Origin: Leekyejoonella antrihumi
Lineage (GTDB): Bacteria > Actinomycetota > Actinomycetes > Actinomycetales > Dermatophilaceae
Reading direction: 5' to 3'
Assembly: GCF_007845645.1 (NCBI RefSeq)
Contig: NZ_VCQV01000025.1
Location: 1-64,000 of the forward strand
Length of the DNA stretch: 64,000 nt
Positions 16,504 through 23,955 of this stretch are shown here, piece by piece (position 1 is the stretch's first letter; every line of letters starts with the position of its first letter). The position numbers were made by a program, and so were the translations under genes. The notes under the pieces were generated by a model. The model saw only the letters and a list, made by a program, of their open reading frames with translations. It was not told the origin of the DNA and searched no databases.

Positions 16504-18018
16504 CTATTCATGCTCCGCCCAGGGCAGCGGAGATCCGGCCGTCTCCCAGTAGATGCTCTTCTGCCGCATGTAGGACTTGATGCCCTCACGGCCCTTCTCC
16601 GTGCCGAGCCCGCTGTTCTTGTGGCCGCTGAACGGCGTGGAGATGCTGAACTGCTTATAAGTGTTGATCCACACGGTCCCCGCCTGGACGGCCTGTGCGA
16701 TTCGCCAGGCTCGCCGGTAATCCGCGGTCCAGATCCCGCACGCGAGACCGTATTCGCTGTCGTTGGCCTGCGCGACAAGATCCGCCTCGGTGCCGAACGG
16801 CAGCACGACCGCCACCGGCCCGAAGATCTCCTCCCGACAGATCCAGTCCGTGTTCGCCACACCCGCGAGCACGGTGGGCAGGTAGTAGGCGCCAGTCGCG
16901 TAGCCCTCCCCCTCAGGCGACGAGCCACCGCACAACACCTGCGCGCCCTCGGACTTCGCCCGCTCGACCATCGCGCGCACCTTGTCGCGGTGATCGCGGT
17001 GCACCAGCGGGCCCACCTGGCTCTCCGGGTCGTCTCCGGGGCCGACTCGCAGGGCACGGGTGCGCTGGACCAGTTGGGAGACGAAGTCGTCGTAGATGCT
17101 CTCGTGCACGAAGACGCGCGAACCGGCAATGCAGCTTTGCCCGCTCGAGGAGAAGATTCCGAACAGGATCCCGGCCAGCGCCTGCTCCCGGTCGGCATCG
17201 GGGAACACGATGGTCGGCGACTTGCCGCCCAGCTCAAGGGTCACCGGCATGACCTTGTCCGCCGCGGCGCGACCGATCGAGCGGCCGGTCGTCGTGCCAC
17301 CGGTGAACGACACCTTTCCCACCTGCGGATGTCGCACCAGCGCGTCGCCCACCACGGCGCCGGAGCCCGGAAGCACGGAGAGAAGGCCGGCCGGCAGTCC
17401 GGCCTCCTGGCAGATGCGGCCGAGCAGCAGTGAGACGCACGGCGCCCACAACGGGGACTTCAGGACCACGGCGTTTCCGGCTGCCAGCGCCGGCGCAACT
17501 TTCTGAGCCTCGCTGGCAATGGGTGAGTTCCACGGGGTGATGGCGGCAACCACACCGTACGGCTCGTGTGCGCCCATCGTCAGGTAACCGCCGCGCGCCG
17601 GTGTCACCGGCTCCTCCATCGTCTCCAGAGCGGCAGCCGTGTAGACAAATGTGCCGGCCGCACTCATGGCAAGCGCCCGGGTCTCAGCGCGAACCTTGCC
17701 GGTGTCGGCGGTCTGCACTGCCGAGATCAGGTCGGCGCTCGCCTCGATCTCGGTCCCGATCCTGCGGAGGACCGCGGCCCGCTGGTGCGCCAGCAGGTTA
17801 CGCCACGCAGGATCCTGAGCGGCGGCCAGCCCTGCCGCAACGGCCGCATCGACGTCCTCGAGCCCGGCGCCATGGAAGCGGTGCACGACGGCACCGGTTG
17901 CCGGATCCACCGACTCGATGAGCGGACCGCAGCCCCTGCGCCACTGACCACCCACCAGGATCTCGTCGGCCCAGCCGGCCATCGGCGAGCGGTCCACCTT
18001 GAGTTGAGTCCTGCTCAT
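16504..18018 (-). CDS. NAD(P)-dependent aldehyde dehydrogenase
   Basis: About 504 residues. It has the Rossmann segment ITPWNSPI, the NAD-binding FTGGTTTGRSIG, the catalytic Glu in LELGGKSP and the catalytic Cys in SSGQSCIAGS. It resembles hydroxymuconic-semialdehyde and betaine-aldehyde-type enzymes, so oxidation of a ring-cleavage or side-chain aldehyde to an acid is the natural guess. The reading frame starts with two ATGs: the first (18024) has its AAGGAG only one base away, whereas the second (18018) has a 7-base spacing, so 18018 is preferred. Divergent from the cupin operon. Confidence 0.9.
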   Translation of the reverse strand: MSRTQLKVDRSPMAGWADEILVGGQWRRGCGPLIESVDPATGAVVHRFHGAGLEDVDAAVAAGLAAAQDPAWRNLLAHQRAAVLRRIGTEIEASADLISAVQTADTGKVRAETRALAMSAAGTFVYTAAALETMEEPVTPARGGYLTMGAHEPYGVVAAITPWNSPIASEAQKVAPALAAGNAVVLKSPLWAPCVSLLLGRICQEAGLPAGLLSVLPGSGAVVGDALVRHPQVGKVSFTGGTTTGRSIGRAAADKVMPVTLELGGKSPTIVFPDADREQALAGILFGIFSSSGQSCIAGSRVFVHESIYDDFVSQLVQRTRALRVGPGDDPESQVGPLVHRDHRDKVRAMVERAKSEGAQVLCGGSSPEGEGYATGAYYLPTVLAGVANTDWICREEIFGPVAVVLPFGTEADLVAQANDSEYGLACGIWTADYRRAWRIAQAVQAGTVWINTYKQFSISTPFSGHKNSGLGTEKGREGIKSYMRQKSIYWETAGSPLPWAEHE

Positions 18019-18040
18019 CGACATGCTCCTTAGGATAAAG

Positions 18041-18056
18041 ATGCTTAGTGCTATAT
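18041..18056. promoter_or_regulatory. CTTAGTG motif before the aldehyde dehydrogenase
   Basis: The bases GCTTAGTGCTATA lie about 25 bases upstream of the preferred start. Read toward the gene this is TATAGCACTAAGC, so the heptamer CACTAAG overlaps a TATAGC-like -10 box. The heptamer matches the one in the importer-operon promoter. Confidence 0.4.
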
Positions 18057-18138
18057 CGGACAGAGAACCCCGAGAGTCGCCCAGTCACGAGTTCCCACCG
18101 GGAACAAAGCTCTTATACATACGCTTCGAGACAGCCCC

Positions 18139-18175
18139 TTGACGGATGCCGTGACGTAGATCATAGTAGAACTAT
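18139..18175 (+). promoter_or_regulatory. Promoter with palindrome for the cupin-Rieske operon
   Basis: TTGACG (18139-18144), a 17-base spacer and CATAGT (18162-18167) form a plausible sigma-70-like promoter, 33 bases before the cupin RBS region. A perfect 5-bp inverted repeat, ATAGT-AGA-ACTAT (18163-18175), covers the -10 box and likely start point, where a repressor would block polymerase. The following CTCTAAG at 18181-18187 resembles half of the CACTAAG motif. Confidence 0.5.
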
Positions 18176-18207
18176 CTCAGCTCTAAGACAATGCTTTGGA
18201 GGAACTC

Positions 18208-18735
18208 ATGACAACCACAGACTCGGCGACCTCGCCCACCACTGACCTGGACGCCTTGATCGACTCGTGCATCGCTTCTCGCGACTCGCGCCAGGAGGAC
18301 TGGGACACGCTGGCCTTCCAGGCCGAGAAGCGCGGGGACAAGTTCCGCCGCGCGCAGATCCGCTACGTGGGCTCGGGCGCGACAGGCGATCACGACAACG
18401 ACTCTCGCACGCTGCCCGCAGGTGGATTCACGTTCTCCAACATGCGCCTACCCGTGGGTGGTGTCGGTCCGGAGCACACCCACCACGACGTGGAGGAAGC
18501 CTTCTTCGTCCTGGAGGGCGACCTGGAGGTCACCGTCCACGACGTGCAGGACGGCACCAAGACCGCGACCCGCCGGCTCGGGTACCGCGACCTGATCCGC
18601 GTGCCGGCCGGCGTGCCGCGCAGCCTGAAGAACGTCGGCGACTCCGACGCTCTGTTCTGCGTGATCATCGGCACTCAGAAGCCGCAGCTCCCGACGTATC
18701 CCGAGTCGTCGGAGATGTACGGCGTCACGCGCTGA
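18208..18735 (+). CDS. Single-domain cupin protein
   Basis: A 175-residue protein with one beta-barrel cupin domain. The first cupin motif GPEHTHHDVEEAFFVLEG supplies H-x-H and Glu metal ligands, and the second, less conserved motif includes VPAGVPRSLKN, where the usual His is replaced by Arg. Such cupins may be dioxygenases, isomerases or regulators; an enzymatic role with an altered metal site is possible but unproven. GGAGG sits 5-6 bases before the ATG at 18208. First gene of the rightward operon. Confidence 0.8.
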   Translation: MTTTDSATSPTTDLDALIDSCIASRDSRQEDWDTLAFQAEKRGDKFRRAQIRYVGSGATGDHDNDSRTLPAGGFTFSNMRLPVGGVGPEHTHHDVEEAFFVLEGDLEVTVHDVQDGTKTATRRLGYRDLIRVPAGVPRSLKNVGDSDALFCVIIGTQKPQLPTYPESSEMYGVTR

Positions 18736-18780
18736 CCCGTCCGATCAACCAAGAGCAACGCAGGCACCCGGAAGGTGGAC

Positions 18781-19737
18781 ATGATGACTGAGGCACGGCA
18801 ACTACGCGTCGCCCAGATGACTTGGGAAGCCGAAGGTGTGCTGAGTGTGCGCCTGGCCGACCCAGCCGGGGCGCCACTGCCCGGCTGGGAGCCGGGGGCA
18901 CATCTTGCGCTGCATCTACCGGGCGGCAACATACGAGAATTCTCGCTCTGCTCCGACCCCAACGATCTGACCGGCTGGACCGTGGCGGTCCTGCGGGAAC
19001 CCAGTTCGCGCGGCGGCAGCGCCTACGTCCATCTGCAGCTGCGGGTGGGGGATCTGGTGTCTGTCGACGGGCCACGCAACAACTTCCGCCTCGAGGACGC
19101 GCCGAGGTATCAGCTGATTGCCGGCGGCATCGGTATCACCCCCATCCTGGCGATGGCGCGAGAGCTGGAGTCGCGTGGCGCCGACTGGAGCATGCTGTAT
19201 GCCGGCAGGTCCGGCCAGACCATGGCCTTCGTCGACGAGCTGCGGTGCCTTGCCCCAGGCCGGGTGCGTATCCACGCGGACGACAGTGCGGGTGGACCGC
19301 CCGCGCTGTCGGAGGTGCTGGAGGACAACGACACCCGGACTCTGGTCTACTGCTGCGGACCCGAACCACTGATCACCGGAGTCGAGCAGGCCCTCACCGA
19401 TCCGCAGATGCTGCGCATCGAACGGTTCAAGGCACCGGAGCCGATTGCTCCGCCCGCGGGTGGGGACCAGCCATTCGACATCATCTGCGCCGGGAGCGGC
19501 GCCCGAGTGCACGTGCCGGTCGACACAACGGCGCTGGCCGCACTTGAGGACGCCGGCTGCGACGTGCCCAGCTCATGCACCGAGGGCATCTGCGGCACCT
19601 GCGAGACGAAGGTGCTCGCCGGCACGGTCGATCACCGCGACTTCCTGCTGTCCGACAGCGAGAAGGAAGCAGGGGACACCATGTTCATCTGCGTGTCTCG
19701 TGCACTGACAGCAGAGCTCACTCTCGACATCTCCTGA
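18781..19737 (+). CDS. Phthalate-dioxygenase-type reductase (FMN, [2Fe-2S])
   Basis: One-piece electron-transfer chain for the Rieske oxygenase of the operon, about 318 residues. The order is that of the PDR/VanB family: FMN domain (REFSLCSDP), NAD domain (AGGIGITPILAMAREL and YCCGPEPLI), then a C-terminal plant-type [2Fe-2S] ferredoxin with CTEGICGTC near residue 264 and a fourth Cys near 302. GGAAGG precedes two consecutive ATGs at 18781 and 18784; either may be used. No separate ferredoxin gene is needed. Confidence 0.92.
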   Translation: MMTEARQLRVAQMTWEAEGVLSVRLADPAGAPLPGWEPGAHLALHLPGGNIREFSLCSDPNDLTGWTVAVLREPSSRGGSAYVHLQLRVGDLVSVDGPRNNFRLEDAPRYQLIAGGIGITPILAMARELESRGADWSMLYAGRSGQTMAFVDELRCLAPGRVRIHADDSAGGPPALSEVLEDNDTRTLVYCCGPEPLITGVEQALTDPQMLRIERFKAPEPIAPPAGGDQPFDIICAGSGARVHVPVDTTALAALEDAGCDVPSSCTEGICGTCETKVLAGTVDHRDFLLSDSEKEAGDTMFICVSRALTAELTLDIS

Positions 19738-19762
19738 CCCCAATCACCCGTAAAGGAGCCCA

Positions 19763-20713
19763 GTGCCCATGATCCAAGCTCACGCCGGCCCACCGGTCGC
19801 CCGCCCGCACTCCCTGCGATCGGTCTCACTCCTCGTGCCCGACCCGGAGGCGATGGCGGATTTCTACACCGGCACCTGGGGGCTGACCGCGACCGAACGT
19901 GGCGAGGGCACCGCCTGGCTGCGCGGATCCAGCAGGGAGCATCACATCCTGCATCTGGCCAGAAACGAGCAGAACGCCCTCGGCAAGATCGTCTTCGCCG
20001 TGCGCGACCGGCGCGAGGTCGACGACGCAGCCCGTGCGCTGGCCGCGCTCGACATCCTCCTGGTGCACGAGCCCGGCCCGTTGGACGACGCTGCAGGAGG
20101 TTACGGGCTGCAGTTCGTCGACCCCGAAGGGCGCCTTGTCGAGCTCAGCACGGAGCTGTATGCCGTGTCCGAACGGGATGCCAACGGCCGAGAGGCCGTC
20201 CCCCGCAAGATCGCCCACGTCGTGCTGAATACGGTCGACATCGATGCCGCGTGCGCGTTCTACACGAGGGTCCTCGGCATGCGCGTGTCCGACTGGTCCG
20301 AGCACCAGATGGCCTTCCTGCGCTGCAACAACGACCACCACGTCATCGCGTTCAACCAGGGCGACTGGACGTCGTTGAACCATGTGGCCTACGAGATGCC
20401 GTCGATCGATCACTTCATGCGCGGCATCGGCAACCTCCGTCGTTCCGGCATCACCCCCGAGTGGGGTCCCGGTCGGCACGGGCCCGGCGACAACACGTTC
20501 TCCTACTTCACCGACCCCGCAGGGCTGGTCTGTGAGTACACCTCCGAGGTTGCCCAGATCGAGGAGGACAGCTGGCTGTGCCGCGTCTGGCCGCGCACCG
20601 CGGAGCTGTCCGACCAGTGGGGAACGGCCGGCCCACCCACGCAGACCGTGCGCACCCACATGGCCGGGGTCCCTGACCTGGGCTACCTGAGCCGACACAA
20701 GCGTGCGTCGTGA
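19763..20713 (+). CDS. Extradiol ring-cleavage dioxygenase (two-module VOC)
   Basis: A 316-residue enzyme of the catechol 2,3-dioxygenase superfamily with an N-terminal degenerate and a C-terminal catalytic VOC module. The Fe(II) or Mn(II) triad is readable as H152 (KIAHVVLNT), H207 (SLNHVAYEM) and E258 (LVCEYTSE). Second-shell residues fit as well: H193, H239 in GPGRHGPG and Y248 in FSYFTDPAG. It should open a vicinal-diol aromatic ring next to the hydroxyls. GTG at 19763 lies 5 bases after AAAGGAG. It overlaps the next gene by GTGA. Confidence 0.92.
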   Translation: MPMIQAHAGPPVARPHSLRSVSLLVPDPEAMADFYTGTWGLTATERGEGTAWLRGSSREHHILHLARNEQNALGKIVFAVRDRREVDDAARALAALDILLVHEPGPLDDAAGGYGLQFVDPEGRLVELSTELYAVSERDANGREAVPRKIAHVVLNTVDIDAACAFYTRVLGMRVSDWSEHQMAFLRCNNDHHVIAFNQGDWTSLNHVAYEMPSIDHFMRGIGNLRRSGITPEWGPGRHGPGDNTFSYFTDPAGLVCEYTSEVAQIEEDSWLCRVWPRTAELSDQWGTAGPPTQTVRTHMAGVPDLGYLSRHKRAS

Positions 20714-21564
20714 GCGGCGTGGACAGCTCGCAGCGGTCGACCGCCTTCCTCGACGGCGCGCGCGACCGGGCCGGCCGGACCCTTCGGGTGGTCGTGGTCG
20801 GTGACGGTGCGATCGGTCGCCCGGTCGCCCGGCGCCTGAGCGAGTGTCAGGTTCCAGGCGTCGAACTTGTCGGCATCATGGATGTTGATGGCGGCGTGCA
20901 CGCCACGGACGGTGGCAGATTCACTGCGTCCGACCTGCCAAACGTGGCCGACCTGGTCATCGAGGCAGCCGGTCAGGGCGCACTCGCGGAACTTGGTCCG
21001 AGGCTCATCGCCGCCGGCGTTGACGTGCTGGCGTTGTCCGTCGGCGCACTGGCCGACCCTGAGCTGCGGGCCGATCTGCAGTCGGGTCCGGGACGCCTGT
21101 TTTTGTCCACGGGCGCCGTCGGTGGACTCGATCTGCTGCGCACTGTCGCCGACGCGGGCACGCTCACCCGGGTCACCATAGAGACCGCGAAGCTTCCCGC
21201 CACCTTGATCCAGGACTGGATGAGCCCGGCCCAGCGGACTGCCCTGCTGGAGACGACCAGCCGAGTGGAGGTGATGCGCGGCTCACCCGCGATCATCGCG
21301 CGTTCATTTCCTCGCTCGACCAACGTGGCCGTGTCGGTCGCCATGGCCGCCGACGACTGGGACCGCGTACAGGCAGTGGTCGTGGCGGACCCGGCCGCAA
21401 CCCTGACCACCCACGTCATCACTGTCGAAGCGACGACCGGCAACTACCGGTTCGAGATCCGCAACCACCCGTCACCGACGAATCCCGCGACCAGCGAGCT
21501 CGTGCCGCACGCAGTGCTGCGCGCGGTCCGCGACCTGGCAGGACGGCCGGTGACGTTGATATGA
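20710..21564 (+). CDS. Aspartate-dehydrogenase-like NAD(P)-binding protein
   Basis: A 284-residue protein with a Rossmann fold (VVVVGDGAIG, residues 27-36) and the AspDH-type catalytic domain: STGAVGGLDLLRTVADAG, then near the C-terminus HPSPTNPATSELVPHAVLRA. Known aspartate dehydrogenases interconvert L-aspartate and oxaloacetate/ammonia or supply iminoaspartate for NAD synthesis. Here there is no nadA/nadC neighbour; it is translationally coupled to a ring-cleavage dioxygenase and a hydrolase, so it may act on an amino- or imino-dicarboxylate, or on a different carbonyl, from ring cleavage. The N-terminus has about 20 extra residues. Confidence 0.8.
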   Translation: MSGVDSSQRSTAFLDGARDRAGRTLRVVVVGDGAIGRPVARRLSECQVPGVELVGIMDVDGGVHATDGGRFTASDLPNVADLVIEAAGQGALAELGPRLIAAGVDVLALSVGALADPELRADLQSGPGRLFLSTGAVGGLDLLRTVADAGTLTRVTIETAKLPATLIQDWMSPAQRTALLETTSRVEVMRGSPAIIARSFPRSTNVAVSVAMAADDWDRVQAVVVADPAATLTTHVITVEATTGNYRFEIRNHPSPTNPATSELVPHAVLRAVRDLAGRPVTLI

Positions 21565-22370
21565 CCGGCCTCCTGCGACCGACCGTGGCCGCCGATGTGC
21601 GCGGCACGGGAGATCCCGTGCTTCTACTGCACGGGATCGGCGGCTGCGCCGCCACCTTTACCGCGCTGGCCGCCCTGCTCGACGACGCCGGCTTCCGTGC
21701 CATCGCCTGGGATGCTCCGGGCTACGGGGCGTCGGACGATCCGACGGAGTTGCTGGGGCGGGATGGCTATCTGCGGGCCCTCACCACGCTGCTGTCCGAG
21801 CACGGTGAGACCTCGGCACACGTGATCGGCACCTCCTGGGGCGGCGTGCTCGGCACCTGCCTGGCAGCTGCTCGACCCGAGCGCGTGCGCAGCCTGACTC
21901 TGCTGGACAGCACCCGCGGCTCCGGGGTGCAAACAGCCCGCGCCCACGCAATGCGTTCCCGCGTGGACGAACTGGCCACCGTAGGCGCTGTCGAGTTCGC
22001 CAGCCGTCGGGCGCACCGACTCGTTGCCCCGGGGGCCGACCGGGCCGTCGCCGACGAGGTCGTGCGACAGATGGCCGGCGTCCGGGTCCCTGGATACCGC
22101 GCAGCCGCCGAGTTCATGGCGGACACCGACACGACGGCCCTGCTCTCCGACCTCGAGACGCCGACGCTCGTGCTTGTCGGTGAACACGACCGGGTGACCG
22201 GAGTTGCCGAGTCCGAGCTGCTGGCCTCGCGGATCCCCGGCGCTCGGTTCGCGGTCATCGCCGACGCCGGGCATGCCGCCGTGCAAGAACGTCCGGAGTC
22301 CGTGGCGAGTGCCGTCACAACCTTTTTGGCGGAAGTGGCCACCCGGCCCAGCATCGGGGTGCGCTCATGA
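21561..22370 (+). CDS. Alpha/beta hydrolase, meta-cleavage-product-hydrolase-like
   Basis: A 269-residue hydrolase with the oxyanion segment LLLHGIGG, nucleophile elbow GTSWGG (S92), acid D210 (VGEHDR) and base H238 (DAGHAAVQERPE). The complete triad and its position two genes after an extradiol dioxygenase fit hydrolysis of a C-C, ester or amide bond in the ring-opened product. Starts with ATGA overlapping the preceding stop and overlaps the next gene the same way. Confidence 0.88.
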   Translation: MTGLLRPTVAADVRGTGDPVLLLHGIGGCAATFTALAALLDDAGFRAIAWDAPGYGASDDPTELLGRDGYLRALTTLLSEHGETSAHVIGTSWGGVLGTCLAAARPERVRSLTLLDSTRGSGVQTARAHAMRSRVDELATVGAVEFASRRAHRLVAPGADRAVADEVVRQMAGVRVPGYRAAAEFMADTDTTALLSDLETPTLVLVGEHDRVTGVAESELLASRIPGARFAVIADAGHAAVQERPESVASAVTTFLAEVATRPSIGVRS

Positions 22371-23116
22371 GCAACGACTCGTCGCGCCTGATCGTCGTCA
22401 CCGGCGCCGGCCGCGGACTGGGCAACGCCATCGCCGAGCACCTCGGCTCCATCGGGGCGCGCGTCGTGGTCGCCGAGCTGCATCCCGAGGTCGCCGAACG
22501 CGGCTGCGCCCAGCTGGTCCAGCTCGGCATCCACGTGCACCGTGTCGACACGGACGTCAACGACCCGGCGTCGGTGGCCCGGATGGCCGCGGCCGTGCAA
22601 GAGCTCGGTGGCGCAGCAGGACTGGTCAACAACGCCGCACTGGCAGACGGTGTCGGCGGCCTTCCGTTCCACCAGATCGAGGTGGACGCCTTCGACCGGG
22701 TGCTGAGCGTCAATGTGCGCGGCACGTGGCTGGTCTCGCGGGCGCTCTACCCGCAGCTCGCCGCCCACCGCGGCGCGATCGTCAATCTGGCCTCCGACGC
22801 GGCGATCTATGGCTCTCCGCGGCTGGCTCACTACGTGGCCTCCAAGGGCGCCGTCGTTGCACTGACCCGCAGCATGGCGCGCGATGCGGGACCCGACGGG
22901 GTCCGCGTCAACGCCGTGGCTCCGGGGCTGACCCGTGTCGAAGCAACCGAGACCGTGCCCACCGAGCGCTACGACCTCTACCGCACCGGTCGCGCGCTGA
23001 CCCGCAATCAGACCCCCGAGGACGTGACCGGTGCGGTCGCGTTCCTCCTCTCCGACGCCGCCGCCTACGTCACCGGCCAGACCCTGGTCGTCGACGGCGG
23101 CTTCGTGATGCCGTAA
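22367..23116 (+). CDS. Short-chain dehydrogenase/reductase, catalytically complete
   Basis: A 249-residue classical SDR: cofactor motif TGAGRGLG (12-19), NNAA, catalytic Ser in NLASDAA and the catalytic pair in HYVASK. The acidic residue at the end of the second strand (VAELHPE) suggests NAD rather than NADP. In a Rieske/extradiol operon the expected job is oxidation of a cis-dihydrodiol or of an alcohol formed later. Overlaps the hydrolase stop by 4 bases. Confidence 0.88.
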   Translation: MSNDSSRLIVVTGAGRGLGNAIAEHLGSIGARVVVAELHPEVAERGCAQLVQLGIHVHRVDTDVNDPASVARMAAAVQELGGAAGLVNNAALADGVGGLPFHQIEVDAFDRVLSVNVRGTWLVSRALYPQLAAHRGAIVNLASDAAIYGSPRLAHYVASKGAVVALTRSMARDAGPDGVRVNAVAPGLTRVEATETVPTERYDLYRTGRALTRNQTPEDVTGAVAFLLSDAAAYVTGQTLVVDGGFVMP

Positions 23117-23141
23117 CCGAACCGAATACGAAGGACACGAT

Positions 23142-23918
23142 ATGGATCTGCAACTCGCGGGCAAGACCGTCCTGGTCACCGGCGCCAGCTCCGGGGTGGG
23201 TCTGGCGACCGCACGGATGCTGCTCGCCGAGGGCGCCCGAGTCGCCGGGTGCGCGCGTGACGTCGACCGGCTGCGGTCTGCCTTGGGCGGGGCGCCCGAC
23301 CCGGTTCACGCCGTGGCATGCGACGTGCTGGATCAGGCTGCGGTGACGACCTTCGTGACCTCCACTGTGGACAGGTGGGGCGGGGTCGATGCAGTGGTCT
23401 GCAACGCGGGTCGGTCCCTGATGGCCACGCTCGACGAAACAAGTGACGCACAGATCCGTGACGAGCTCGAGCTGAAGGTCTTCGGCGCCCTCAATGTGAT
23501 TCGAGCCGCCCAACCCCACCTGGCCGAGTCGGACGACCCGTCCGTGGTGGTGGTCAACGCCATTCTGTCCCGGCAGCCCGAGCCGCGACTGGCGGTCACG
23601 TCGGCCGCCCGCGCTGCGCTGCTGAATCTCACCCGCTCACTGACCTCGTCGTTGGGGGTCGATCGCATCCGGGTCAACTCGGTCCTCCTCGGACTGATCG
23701 ACACCGGCCAGTGGAGTCGGCGCTACGCCGCGGCCGACACCGACCTGACCTACGCCCAGTGGGCTGCCGAGATCGCCGCCGACCGCGGCATCGTCCTGGG
23801 CAGGTTTGGTGCCGCGGAGGAAGTCGCCTTCGCCATCGTGTCCCTGCTCTCCCCCCTGTCCGGCTATACGACCGGCGCCAGCGTCGACGTCGGCGGCGGC
23901 ATCGCCCGCTACCTGTGA
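23142..23918 (+). CDS. Atypical SDR without catalytic Tyr/Lys
   Basis: A 258-residue SDR-fold protein with a normal cofactor site (TGASSGVG, residues 13-20; VCNAG, 86-90). Alignment by eye with its neighbour places Thr153 where the catalytic Tyr belongs and Arg157 in place of Lys (TSAARAA against YVASKGA), while Ala140 replaces the Ser. The rest of the fold looks intact up to the terminal TTGASVDVGGG. It may be a non-redox lyase or isomerase, a binding partner, or an enzyme with other chemistry. RBS-like AAGGA precedes ATG at 23142. Confidence 0.85.
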   Translation: MDLQLAGKTVLVTGASSGVGLATARMLLAEGARVAGCARDVDRLRSALGGAPDPVHAVACDVLDQAAVTTFVTSTVDRWGGVDAVVCNAGRSLMATLDETSDAQIRDELELKVFGALNVIRAAQPHLAESDDPSVVVVNAILSRQPEPRLAVTSAARAALLNLTRSLTSSLGVDRIRVNSVLLGLIDTGQWSRRYAAADTDLTYAQWAAEIAADRGIVLGRFGAAEEVAFAIVSLLSPLSGYTTGASVDVGGGIARYL

Positions 23919-23955
23919 CAACCGCACCCGCACCCGACCACCGCCAGGAGCAACC

